Positions 24,243 to 32,575 of a stretch of 33,469 nucleotides of DNA are shown here, in pieces. The stretch is from Chloroflexota bacterium. GTDB lineage: Bacteria > Chloroflexota > Chloroflexia > Thermomicrobiales > UBA6265. A program made the position numbers and the translations under genes. How positions within the stretch are numbered: position 1 is the stretch's first letter; each line of letters opens with the position of its first letter. The notes below the pieces were generated by a model. It worked only from the letters and a program-made list of their open reading frames with translations, ran no database searches and was not told the origin of the DNA. The DNA is taken from NCBI GenBank assembly GCA_023415845.1, contig JAEZJB010000079.1, forward strand, positions 1-33,469, read 5' to 3'.

Positions 24243-24722
24243 CTATTCCGCCAGGTGCCGGGATATCTCGACATACCGCCCGCCACCCGGCGCATGCGTG
24301 ATCCGCACCAGCAGAAAGCGCTCTGGAAGCCAGTCCTCGGCGCGTTCGGGCCATTCGATCAGCGACACACCGTCTGCTGGATCGAGGAATTGATCGTAGC
24401 CGAGATCTTCCAGTTCATCCGCCGTCTCCAGCCGGTAGAGGTCGAGGTGATGCAGCGTCACCTTTTGCCCGTCCGCAAGCCATCCCTGGTGATCTGCCAC
24501 CAGCCCAAATGTCGGACTCTGGATTGGCTCGACGACTCCCATCCCGGCCGCGATTCCCTGCACGAGCGTTGTCTTCCCTGCGCCGAGATCCCCGTGGAGC
24601 AACACGACATCCCCCGGGGAGAGGTCCTGCGCCAGCGTGCGTCCAAGTGCCTGCATCGCGGCATGATCCGGCACTACCTGAATTCCGTCCGGCACGAGCA
24701 CGGCTGTCACTCGGTTCGCCAC
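24243..24722 (-). CDS. tsaE: tRNA threonylcarbamoyladenosine biosynthesis ATPase TsaE
   Basis: 159 aa P-loop ATPase that resets the TsaB-TsaD complex in t6A synthesis. Walker A is LHGDLGAGKTTLVQG (about residues 42-56), followed by IQSPTFGLV, the HLDLYRLE segment and LIEWPERAEDWLP, all diagnostic. The start is a GTG at 24722, inside the 3' end of the nitroreductase gene (16-bp overlap). The order on this strand, thiL, nitroreductase, tsaE, then tsaB after an interruption, recalls the common thiL-tsaE-tsaB cluster. Confidence 0.95.
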   Translation of the reverse strand: MANRVTAVLVPDGIQVVPDHAAMQALGRTLAQDLSPGDVVLLHGDLGAGKTTLVQGIAAGMGVVEPIQSPTFGLVADHQGWLADGQKVTLHHLDLYRLETADELEDLGYDQFLDPADGVSLIEWPERAEDWLPERFLLVRITHAPGGGRYVEISRHLAE

Positions 24723-25330
24723 ATCGTCACGGCCTCGACTGGCCGTCGGGTGCGCGTGGGAGAGTCGCCAGCCGGGTAGCCCACGTAGATGAATCCGAGT
24801 ACCTTGCCCTGCTCGGACAGCCCGAGATACTCGCGCACCTCTGGCGTAAACGCCATCCAGCCGCTGCGCCAGATCGCCGCCAGTCCCAAAGCGTCTGCCG
24901 CCAGCAGCATGTTCTGGGCAGCGGCTGCCACGGCACAGACCTCCTCGATCTCGGGCGCAGTTGGGTCCGGCTCGACTCCGACACCGATCACATATGGTGC
25001 GCGTAGCGGCTTCCGGGCAGCAGATTCCGCAGCCGCTGCCTTCTTTGCAGGATCATCGTACCGAGCGGCATCTACCGCTCCCATCACGGCACCCAGGGCG
25101 TTCCGCGCCTCACCTTCCAGCACGACGAACCGCCAGGGTTCCGTCATGTGGTGATTTGGCGCCCAGGTGCCCGCCTCCAGAATCGTCTGGATCAATTCAC
25201 GCGGAGGAACCTGGTCCGTCATCTTTCCCATGCTGCGGCGATGGCGAATCGCCGCCAGGATCGGGTCGTCGGTTTGGGCGAGGTGGCTGCTAAAGGCCGC
25301 TGTTTCTGTCATGGTGAAAGGGAACTCCAT
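24707..25330 (-). CDS. Nitroreductase family FMN oxidoreductase
   Basis: 207 aa nitroreductase-fold enzyme that would use FMN and NAD(P)H to reduce nitro, quinone or similar substrates. Motifs are AIRHRRSMGKM (FMN phosphate-binding arginines), AGTWAPNHHMTEPWRFVVL, the AAAAQNMLLAADALGLAAIWRSG helix pair, and FIYVGYP near the C-terminus. It resembles YdjA/TdsD-type small nitroreductases. The start may be 25330 or the Met at 25312; neither ribosome site is strong. It is inserted between thiL and tsaE and overlaps tsaE by 16 bp, so it is part of that transcript. Confidence 0.92.
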   Translation of the reverse strand: MEFPFTMTETAAFSSHLAQTDDPILAAIRHRRSMGKMTDQVPPRELIQTILEAGTWAPNHHMTEPWRFVVLEGEARNALGAVMGAVDAARYDDPAKKAAAAESAARKPLRAPYVIGVGVEPDPTAPEIEEVCAVAAAAQNMLLAADALGLAAIWRSGWMAFTPEVREYLGLSEQGKVLGFIYVGYPAGDSPTRTRRPVEAVTMWRTE

Positions 25331-25417
25331 GGAGGCGTCGATCGTTTCCGACGAATTCTATTGGATTGAAGCATGTCACCTCCGACGACTGGTTCGCCGA
25401 TCTGGCCGAATGGCCGG

Positions 25418-26446
25418 TCATCCCGCTTCGTGCAATGGCGCGAAATGATCCCAGGCACCGGGTTCGGCGTCGATCTGCCGCTCACCATCCCAGAGCACCA
25501 TCTCCCCCGGTGGACCAGCCTCGATCCGACCCACAACCGTCAGCGTGGCTCCGATGTCTCTCGCCATCATCTCGAATTCTCCGAACCGATCCGGCGGCAC
25601 GGTCATCAGCAGTTCGTAGTCCTCACCTCCGCGCAGCGCAAACTCCCGCCACCGATCGGGAAAGAGCGCCCGCACGGCCGGAATCACGGGTATCTGGTCG
25701 AGATCGAGACGCGCCGCCACCCCGCTCGCGGTCAGGATCTTCGGAAGGTCACCAAGCAGGCCATCACTCAGGTCCATGGCCGCCGTCACCCCTGCCGCTG
25801 CCAGCAGTTTGCCCAGCGCGACACGCGGATTCGGCCGCAAATGGGCCGCTCGCAGCATTGGCCCGGTTGCCGTCGCATCGTTGCCGGCTGCAATCAGCGC
25901 CATGCCAGCGGCACTCGCTCCCAATGTGCCGGAGACCACGATCAGGTCGCCAGGCCGTGCTCCCGCCCTGGTGATCGCCTTGCCATGCGGCACCGAGCCA
26001 ATCAGGGTCACACTGATCACCAGCCCGTGCGGCGAGCGCACGATGTCCCCTCCTGCGATGGCGACAGAATGAGCCGACCCCAGGCGCCCTGCTCCCCGGT
26101 ACATCGCCTCAAGGTCGGTCACCAGTTCGCTGCCGCGCAGACCAAGCACAATCGTCGCCAGTCTCGGGGTGCCGCCCATTGCCGCGATGTCCGAGATGTT
26201 CACCGCTAGCATCTTGTGACCCAGGCTCTCCCAATCCGTCCAGTCGAGCCGGAAGTGGATGCCTTCGACGAGGGCATCGGTGGTCACAACCAGGTCTCCA
26301 TCGGGCGGTGGCGTCCACACTGCAGCGTCGTCACCAATGCCGAGTCCCTCGCCATCCAGCTCCAGGGCACCCGCCGGCAGTACCGACCGCAGCCGGTCGA
26401 TCAGCGCAAACTCCCCAATGTCCGCAACCTGCAACTCCCGCGTCAT
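25418..26446 (-). CDS. thiL: Thiamine-monophosphate kinase
   Basis: 342 aa, ThiL. It phosphorylates thiamine monophosphate to the active diphosphate. Family motifs are LGIGDDAAVW, VTTDALVEGIHFRLDWTD, VNISDIAAMGGTP, GDIVRSP and MDLSDGLLGDL, which hold the Mg-binding acidic residues. Length and order match the PurM-like family. It is divergent from the helicase gene across 111 bp. No THI-box (TPP riboswitch) was seen upstream. The nitroreductase and tsaE follow on the same strand. Confidence 0.96.
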   Translation of the reverse strand: MTRELQVADIGEFALIDRLRSVLPAGALELDGEGLGIGDDAAVWTPPPDGDLVVTTDALVEGIHFRLDWTDWESLGHKMLAVNISDIAAMGGTPRLATIVLGLRGSELVTDLEAMYRGAGRLGSAHSVAIAGGDIVRSPHGLVISVTLIGSVPHGKAITRAGARPGDLIVVSGTLGASAAGMALIAAGNDATATGPMLRAAHLRPNPRVALGKLLAAAGVTAAMDLSDGLLGDLPKILTASGVAARLDLDQIPVIPAVRALFPDRWREFALRGGEDYELLMTVPPDRFGEFEMMARDIGATLTVVGRIEAGPPGEMVLWDGERQIDAEPGAWDHFAPLHEAG

Positions 26447-26557
26447 CTCCGGACCTGGCTCCCCGCGTCGAATCGAAACCTGATGGTATTGTTGCCCGCA
26501 AAACCTCTTGCATCCGCTTCATGTCTTCGCCCGCACTATATTGGAGTCGTCCACCTC

Positions 26558-29551
26558 GTGACCGATCACCAGCCCACCGCCGCCGACTCCGATCCGATAG
26601 TGGAAGGCGCTGGACATCTGCCCGATGCGGAACGGTCGGATCGCATCCGCAACCTCATCACCGACGATCCGATGGTCCGCCAGTTCGCGCTCCTCTACCC
26701 CTTTGGCCTCGATCAGTTCCAGCTCGAAGCGATCGACACCCTGCTTCACGGTGATTCGGTGATGGTGGCCGCCCCGACCGGTTCGGGCAAGACCGTCGTC
26801 GCCGAGTTCGGCATCTTCCAGGCCTTCCGCGGTGCTGGTCGCGTCTTCTACACCGCTCCGATCAAGGCGCTCTCCAATCAGAAGTATCGCGATCTGCGGC
26901 AGACCTATGGCAACGAGGTCGGTCTCCTAACCGGCGACGTCTCCGAAAACCGTGATGCGCGGATTCTGGTGATGACCACCGAGATCCTCCGCAACATGTT
27001 GTTGCAGAGCCCGTGGGAACTCGACGATGTCGAGTGCATCGTCTTCGACGAAATCCACTATCTCGCCGATCCCGACCGGGGCACTACCTGGGAAGAGTCC
27101 ATCATCCTCTGCCCCGAGCATATCCAGCTCATCTGCCTCTCTGCCACGGTGACCAACGCCGACGAGATCGCAGGCTGGATCGGTCGCACCCATCTGCCGA
27201 TTCGCCTGATCATGCACAACCAGCGTCCGGTTCCGCTGGCGCTCTATTACTTTCACGACCAGTCGCTCTCCATGGTCATCGATCACCATGGACGAACCGT
27301 GCGCGATTTCTCCCGCCTTGGCGGCGAGCTACGGCGCCAACCCGGACGCCCCCAACGTGGCCGCGGTGGACGAGATGCCCGCGCCCTCGACGAACCACAG
27401 CCCCGCGAAATCGTCGATGCGCTCAAGTCGCAGAACCTGTTGCCCGCCATCTACTTCCTGTTCAGTCGCAACGACTGCCAACTCTTTGCCGAGCAGTTGG
27501 CGATGATGCGCCCCGACCTGGTCTCGATCGAGCAACGTGCCCAGATCGACGCCATTCTCGAAACCTATGCCGAGAGCCTCCGCCCGGAGGACCGTGATCT
27601 CGAGCAGGTCAAGGTGATGTCACGCCTCGCCCGCCTCGGTATCGGGTTCCACCACGCCGGACTCCTGCCGGTGCTGAAACAGTTGGTGGAGGTGCTGTTC
27701 AGTCGCGGACTGATGCAGATCGTCTTCGCGACCGACACCCTCGCCCTTGGCGTCAACATGCCTGCCCGGTCGGTGGTGATCGGGCGCATGAGCAAATGGG
27801 ATGGCAGGCGGCGCCGCCCGTTGACTCCGAACGAGTTCCAGCAAATGGCTGGCCGCGCCGGTCGTCGGGGAATGGACCAGTTTGGGCACGTCATCATCCC
27901 CTACTCGCCGTGGGTCCCGTTCCGCGAAGCCATCGAAATCGCCACTGGGCCACTCCATCCCGTGCTGTCAGCGTTCGCCATCCGCTACAACACGGTCCTC
28001 AATCTCTGGGATCCACCGCGGGGTGACCGCGTCCGCCAGATGCTCCAGCGGAGCCTTGCCCAGTACCAGACCAGCCAGCGCGTGCGCCTGATCGAACTCG
28101 ACCTCCTCGAAATCGAGGCGGAAATCGTTGGTCTCACAGCTGGCCGAGAAGCAGAACTTGCCGCCCTCGACGACGCATTTGAGGAATATCGCGGACTCGA
28201 CCGGCAGATTCAGGCCATCCGTTCCGAGCGTCGGCAGCTCGATCAACAGCTCGCGGACCTTCAGGCCAGCGCCACGCAGGGCACTCCGTGGGCCGAGCCC
28301 GGCAGGCTGGCCATCCGGCGCCTCCTCCGTGCTGTCGAAGCTGGTGCTGTGATCCACCTCCGAGACGAGGGGTGGAGTATTTTCGTTGGCCGTCCCCTCG
28401 GTGGCGGCATCGGCACATTCCTGACGGCAACCGGCGAGCTGGTCACAGCTACCGAGTATCGCCAGATCGATGACGTGGCCGACGACCGCATGGTCACCGT
28501 GCCTCCAGAAGTGCTGGCAGAAATCTGGGATACCCATGAAGCCCGGCTTCCCGGAGACATGACAGTGTTCAGGCCAATGCTCGAGCAGCTTGCCGCTCTG
28601 GAACTGCCGGACCTCAACGCCATCGCGGCCGCCTGGCGCGAGGAGCGACTTGCAGCCCTCAATGAGAGGTCGGCAGGTATCGAGGAGCAGATCCGGCGCG
28701 TCGACGATGAGGAACGGCGCTTCCAGGAAATGAAGGCGTCGCATGTATTTGCGGACTCGAAAGCTCGCAAGCAGCACGCCGCATCGATTCGGCAACGCGA
28801 CGCACTGGAGCGCGAGCGCGCCTCGCTGTCAGCCATTCTCGAGCGGGAAATCGAATCGGAAGACGTCCGCATCCGTAACGTGATTCGGGGTATTCGTGAC
28901 GTGCTGCATCGCTTCGGCTACCTCCGCCAGGGGTATCCGACCGAAAAGGCCGATATGCTGGCCGACGTCTTCGACACCGATGGCCTGATCATCTGCGAAC
29001 TGATCGACCGGAATCTGCTCTCGCCGCTTACGCCCGAGGAACTTGCCGAACTCTTTTCATGGTTCAGCTTCGACCGGGAGTTCAGGTACACCAATCACTT
29101 CGTCCTCCCAGAGTCACTCGTGCAGGTTCGGCGGGCGCTTGATGAGGTCGAACACGAGGTGCTTGGCGAAGAGCGCGACAACAAGCTCTTCATTTCCGAG
29201 GGACACAACCCCAGCTTCTATGGCGCGGCGCTCGCCTGGTCGAACGGGGCAACCATGGTGCAGATTGGCGAGCAACTGGAGCTCTCCGAAGGCGACCTCG
29301 TCCTCACCTTCAACAAGACAATCGACCTCATGCGGCAGGTTCGTGACATGCTGGAAGATGTCATCCCGGACCATCCGCTCATTGAACGGCTCAGGCTCGC
29401 CGAACGTCGTTTGCGCCGCGGAATCGTCGAGCAATCGCTGTCGCTTGGATTCGCCCCCATTGCCGACGCGCCATCGACGGCTGCCGAACCATTTGCCGAG
29501 ATCGAACAGGACATCGAGTCCGACGAAAGCGACGACGTCCTCGACGACTGA
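26558..29551 (+). CDS. Ski2-like DExH-box RNA helicase
   Basis: 997 aa from a GTG at 26558 with TTGGAG 11 nt upstream; the frame is open further but runs antisense through thiL. The helicase core has Q-motif-like FGLDQFQLEAID, motif I AAPTGSGKT (72-79), TAPIKALSNQKY, motif II DEIHYL (164-169), motif III LSATVTN, then motifs V/VI in FATDTLALGVNMPARSVV and FQQMAGRAGRRGMDQ. A Arg/Gly/Pro-rich linker (near 27320-27400) separates the RecA lobes. A long coiled-coil-like region follows, and the C-terminal helical domain resembles the DSHCT/Mtr4-type end. It probably unwinds structured RNA for processing or decay. The Asp/Glu-rich tail (DIESDESDDVLDD) is notable. Confidence 0.92.
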   Translation: MTDHQPTAADSDPIVEGAGHLPDAERSDRIRNLITDDPMVRQFALLYPFGLDQFQLEAIDTLLHGDSVMVAAPTGSGKTVVAEFGIFQAFRGAGRVFYTAPIKALSNQKYRDLRQTYGNEVGLLTGDVSENRDARILVMTTEILRNMLLQSPWELDDVECIVFDEIHYLADPDRGTTWEESIILCPEHIQLICLSATVTNADEIAGWIGRTHLPIRLIMHNQRPVPLALYYFHDQSLSMVIDHHGRTVRDFSRLGGELRRQPGRPQRGRGGRDARALDEPQPREIVDALKSQNLLPAIYFLFSRNDCQLFAEQLAMMRPDLVSIEQRAQIDAILETYAESLRPEDRDLEQVKVMSRLARLGIGFHHAGLLPVLKQLVEVLFSRGLMQIVFATDTLALGVNMPARSVVIGRMSKWDGRRRRPLTPNEFQQMAGRAGRRGMDQFGHVIIPYSPWVPFREAIEIATGPLHPVLSAFAIRYNTVLNLWDPPRGDRVRQMLQRSLAQYQTSQRVRLIELDLLEIEAEIVGLTAGREAELAALDDAFEEYRGLDRQIQAIRSERRQLDQQLADLQASATQGTPWAEPGRLAIRRLLRAVEAGAVIHLRDEGWSIFVGRPLGGGIGTFLTATGELVTATEYRQIDDVADDRMVTVPPEVLAEIWDTHEARLPGDMTVFRPMLEQLAALELPDLNAIAAAWREERLAALNERSAGIEEQIRRVDDEERRFQEMKASHVFADSKARKQHAASIRQRDALERERASLSAILEREIESEDVRIRNVIRGIRDVLHRFGYLRQGYPTEKADMLADVFDTDGLIICELIDRNLLSPLTPEELAELFSWFSFDREFRYTNHFVLPESLVQVRRALDEVEHEVLGEERDNKLFISEGHNPSFYGAALAWSNGATMVQIGEQLELSEGDLVLTFNKTIDLMRQVRDMLEDVIPDHPLIERLRLAERRLRRGIVEQSLSLGFAPIADAPSTAAEPFAEIEQDIESDESDDVLDD

Positions 29552-29733
29552 CCGGATCGCGTTCGCCCTCCCTGCACAGATGTGCAAATGGGCGATGTGC
29601 TGGCGTGATTTCGCCTGCTCGTTGCGTACGAGATGTACCGGACGAATTCCGGGGCAGATCGAGCCGATGGAGAGGTCACGGCTTCGCGCCCGGTTGCACT
29701 TCAGCCGCCCAGCCGAAAGGAACCAGTGAAACG

Positions 29734-30603
29734 ATGCAGCACCTCAATCTGATCTCGAAAGAAGACATGCAGCGCGCGGCTCTGCTGGCCAGGGAGTTTC
29801 TCACTACCCAACAGAATCCTCTCGGCCTCGCCCTGATCGACCACCTGGTCGCCGATGGACCAGCCTCAGACGTGGTGACAGCCCTCGCGGCCTACCAGAA
29901 TGAGGACGGCGGGTTTGGTCGGGGACTCGAAGTGGACATCGCAGCTCCCGCCAGCAATCCTTTCGCGACTCGCCTGGCCATGCAGGTTCTCTTGCTGCTA
30001 CCTGCCGAGGCACGAACGCCGATGCTTCCGTCGCTCCAGGCCTGGCTGGAAGCGAATCAGGCGCCCGACGGCGACTGGCACCTCTCGGCCGCGACCCGAT
30101 CCGGCGATCTTGCCCCCTGGTTCGCCGCCTGGCAGCATCCTGCCCTCAATCCAGCATGTTGCGTGACCGGACTGGCCAATCGGCTTGGCATCGCCACTAC
30201 GTCAATGCTCGAGCGGACCGCTTCGCTTTTCTCGGCCAGGGCAACAATCGAGCAGGTGGCGCAGGGCACCTTCTACGATCTCCTTCCCTATGCCGAATAC
30301 CTGACCGCCATCCAGGATATCGAGAACCGGGATGCATGGCTGGACACATTCGCCGAGCGGATCCGCGCGGCGTCCACTGAGATCTACGCCGACGCCGGAC
30401 ATTTTTGGGAGCAGGTGCTCGCCCTCGGTGGACCGATCATCGAACGCCTGCCGTCAGAGCTGCTGGCTTCAAATGCCACCCACCTGATGGACGAACAGGA
30501 GGCGGACGGGAGTTGGCCGTCGCCATATTCACCAGCCTGGCAGCCATGGATCACATCCATGGCCATCGCCACCCTTTACCAACTCGCTCCGGCCGCCCGC
30601 TGA
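29734..30603 (+). CDS. Terpenoid cyclase / prenyltransferase-fold protein
   Basis: 289 aa. Two QW-type repeats are visible, YQNEDGGFGRGLE (about residues 50-62) and DEQEADGSWPSPYSPAWQPW near the C-terminus, with AWLEANQAPDGDWHL in between. These mark the alpha/alpha toroid of squalene-hopene cyclases and protein prenyltransferase beta subunits, but this is only about half their length and no DXDD-type catalytic acid was seen. It may be a non-enzymatic or uncharacterised relative. AAAGGA lies 12 nt before the ATG. The frame extends upstream to 29605 without family features. It follows the helicase by 182 bp; those bases hold nothing else convincing. Confidence 0.8.
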   Translation: MQHLNLISKEDMQRAALLAREFLTTQQNPLGLALIDHLVADGPASDVVTALAAYQNEDGGFGRGLEVDIAAPASNPFATRLAMQVLLLLPAEARTPMLPSLQAWLEANQAPDGDWHLSAATRSGDLAPWFAAWQHPALNPACCVTGLANRLGIATTSMLERTASLFSARATIEQVAQGTFYDLLPYAEYLTAIQDIENRDAWLDTFAERIRAASTEIYADAGHFWEQVLALGGPIIERLPSELLASNATHLMDEQEADGSWPSPYSPAWQPWITSMAIATLYQLAPAAR

Positions 30604-30613
30604 AACCGACCTG

Positions 30614-30643
30614 GCGCATGCGCCGTCCTTCCGGCGCATGCGC
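30614..30643. terminator. Strong hairpin after the cyclase-fold gene
   Basis: A perfect 11-bp stem (GCGCATGCGCC / GGCGCATGCGC) with an 8-nt loop, 11 bp past the stop. Each arm contains the self-complementary GCGCATGCGC, so it could also form alternative structures. No T-run follows beyond TT. Confidence 0.65.
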
Positions 30644-30663
30644 TTGATCACGCAACAACTCAT

Positions 30664-30730
30664 CACAAACTCCCCCATGATTTGCCCGCGAAATCAACAA
30701 ATTCAGAGTTTGTGAGTTTTTGAGTTTGTG
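30664..30730. repeat. Tandem 8-mers with a distant inverted copy
   Basis: GAGTTTGT, GAGTTTTT and GAGTTTGT follow one another at 30706-30729. CACAAACTC at 30664-30672 is the exact complement of GAGTTTGTG, which occurs twice, so two alternative 9-bp stems are possible. It lies in the roughly 218-bp gap between two convergent genes and has no ORF. Confidence 0.6.
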
Positions 30731-30821
30731 CAGTGCAATTGCAGACCGATTACCTGGCCGGCGGTCAAGGATCGCGGGCTAAGCGAGTCGGGCGGCACCG
30801 ACCGACACCAGTTCCCGAACA

Positions 30822-32318
30822 TCAGTTGTCGCCGCTGTGTTCCGCCAGCTCGCTGATAGCGTGCCGCAGTGAGTTCAGGGCATCGTTGATGGTGGCACGC
30901 TGGTCAGCCAGCCAGGCGCGATCATCGTCGAGTTTCTGGCCACACGCTTCGAGCCAGGCTCGTGTCATGTCCGGTGCCGGACTTCCTGTCACCTGTCGTC
31001 GTTCGATGTAGCGGCGTGGCGCCAGGAACCGCCCAAGGGTCTCCATCTCCACCTTGAGCTCGCGGCCAATCGTCATCAACGCCGCCGAATCAATCATGTC
31101 GGGCGTGATCCCACTGACCTCGAGCCGCATGTCCTTGATCCGGGCCAGCACCAGAATCGCAATTTGTCGCGCCATCGCTGGCGGCAGGTTCTCCTGAGTC
31201 ATCAGGAAGGCGGCGAGATCGGGAGCGGTGGTGTAGAAGCGTCCAGCGCGGTTCCCGAGATACGCCCGATTGACAATGATGCCTGTCTCGAAGAGATCGA
31301 TGCACTCGTGCAACACCGCCTGTGCAGTGGGCGCCAGATCAATCGCCTGGCCAATGATGACATCATGCCCGATCCCTGCCGGTCCGAAATCGAGCCGTCG
31401 AAGCGCCAGCCGCGCCGCATCGAGCCGATCGAGCATTGCGTCAAGCGCCAGGTTCAATGCGTCGAGCCGGTACGACAGCGCCAGCGCGGGATGCCCAGCC
31501 TCTGGAGACACAGACCATGTCTCATCCATCACGAAACTGGTCGGATCGGTCCGGACCCATATCCGCAACTCACGCACGAGTCGAGCCATCCCCGCGAAAA
31601 CCGCGGTCATTGCTTCCACCGCTGCGGTCGGCGCCGACGTCTCACCCAGGGCATCGATCGTGGACGGAAGCGGGCGCCCGAATCCGAGTCGGGTGGCAGC
31701 TTCTTCCCGGTCAGCACCCACCACATCACCCGCGAGCAGCCCGGACCCGAGTGGCGACTGGTTGAGGGCTTGTACCGAAATTCGAACCCGCTCCCGCGCG
31801 TGGTTCAACGGCTCCAGCACCCCGCCAAGGAAATGCGCGAGCGTGGTTGGCTGGCCCGGCTGCCCACCCAGGTAGGCCGGCATGATCGTGACGACATGCG
31901 TCTGCGCGAGACGCAACACCGAGGCCGAGAGGACCGCCGCCGTGTCGAGAAAATCCAGCATCGTGTGGCGCCAGATCATGCGCCCGGCAGTGGCGAGTGT
32001 TTCCTCGGCCGAGAGCCCGAGGGTCAGGACTCCCCCAACCGCGGCAGGAACCCGTGACTCTACGCGCCGGAGGAGATCGCTGAGTTCCTCTCGCGCACCC
32101 GACAGCGGCACTGATGCCCCTGTTCCCGATTGCAGTGCCAGCGCCACCGATGCCGCTGCCTGGTCGTCAATCACCTCTGCCGCACGAAGTTCCAGCAGGT
32201 GGCAGGCAAGTACCAGCCAGGCCGCATCTATCGTGAACTGATGCTCGGTGCCGTTGGAAGAGGTATCCGGTTGATGCTCTCGTTGCAGGACGGTCAGGAG
32301 TGAAGGGCGACTTGGCAT
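30822..32318 (-). CDS. Argininosuccinate lyase-like protein with degenerate active site
   Basis: 498 aa, all-helical member of the fumarase/aspartase superfamily, closest by eye to argininosuccinate lyase. Supporting segments are SPLGSGLLAGDVVGADREEAATRLGF (about 188-213) and the C-terminal RFYTTAPDLAAFLM...PPAMARQIA region. Its catalytic signatures are altered. The HTGRSRND region reads LTLGLSAEE, the THLQ catalytic-His loop reads YLGGQPGQ, and the GSSxMPxKxNP loop reads WSVSPEAGHPALA (about 268-280). It is unlikely to be a working ArgH; a pseudoenzyme or changed function is possible. The start at 32318 has AGGAAG close upstream and is preferred over 32369. It is divergent from a nucleoside-type transporter gene. 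Confidence 0.75.
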   Translation of the reverse strand: MPSRPSLLTVLQREHQPDTSSNGTEHQFTIDAAWLVLACHLLELRAAEVIDDQAAASVALALQSGTGASVPLSGAREELSDLLRRVESRVPAAVGGVLTLGLSAEETLATAGRMIWRHTMLDFLDTAAVLSASVLRLAQTHVVTIMPAYLGGQPGQPTTLAHFLGGVLEPLNHARERVRISVQALNQSPLGSGLLAGDVVGADREEAATRLGFGRPLPSTIDALGETSAPTAAVEAMTAVFAGMARLVRELRIWVRTDPTSFVMDETWSVSPEAGHPALALSYRLDALNLALDAMLDRLDAARLALRRLDFGPAGIGHDVIIGQAIDLAPTAQAVLHECIDLFETGIIVNRAYLGNRAGRFYTTAPDLAAFLMTQENLPPAMARQIAILVLARIKDMRLEVSGITPDMIDSAALMTIGRELKVEMETLGRFLAPRRYIERRQVTGSPAPDMTRAWLEACGQKLDDDRAWLADQRATINDALNSLRHAISELAEHSGDN

Positions 32319-32477
32319 GCGGCTTCCTGTTGTACGTAGTGAACTGAAATGGGCGCGCCGGTGTGGCACACCAACAAAGAGTACCGGCTCTCAGGGGCCT
32401 ACACGCGCACAACCAGAGAAAGCACGGAAAAGTGTGACTCTGGCGGAAGCTTATGTTAGCCGGTTACGTTTCTCGGC

Positions 32478-32486
32478 TGGTACCAT
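32478..32486 (+). promoter_or_regulatory. Possible extended -10 box upstream of the BMP-family gene
   Basis: TGG-TACCAT, with a predicted start near 32493 and a leader of about 80 nt before the ATG at 32576. No good -35 was found. The 257-bp divergent spacer holds no other clear element. Confidence 0.3.
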
Positions 32487-32575
32487 GAGCCCTGAACAGG
32501 GGCAACGACGTACGGGCCACTGGGGAATCTTCGTCAGGCTCTGCAACGGTCATCCACAAGGAAGGTGCACAGGTA

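Noticed and set aside
26216..26557. Helicase N-terminal extension to 26216
   Set aside because: It would run antisense through thiL, and the sequence there has no helicase features; GTG at 26558 has TTGGAG upstream.
26447..26557. TPP riboswitch upstream of thiL
   Set aside because: No THI-box conserved blocks such as CUGAGA were found on the minus strand.
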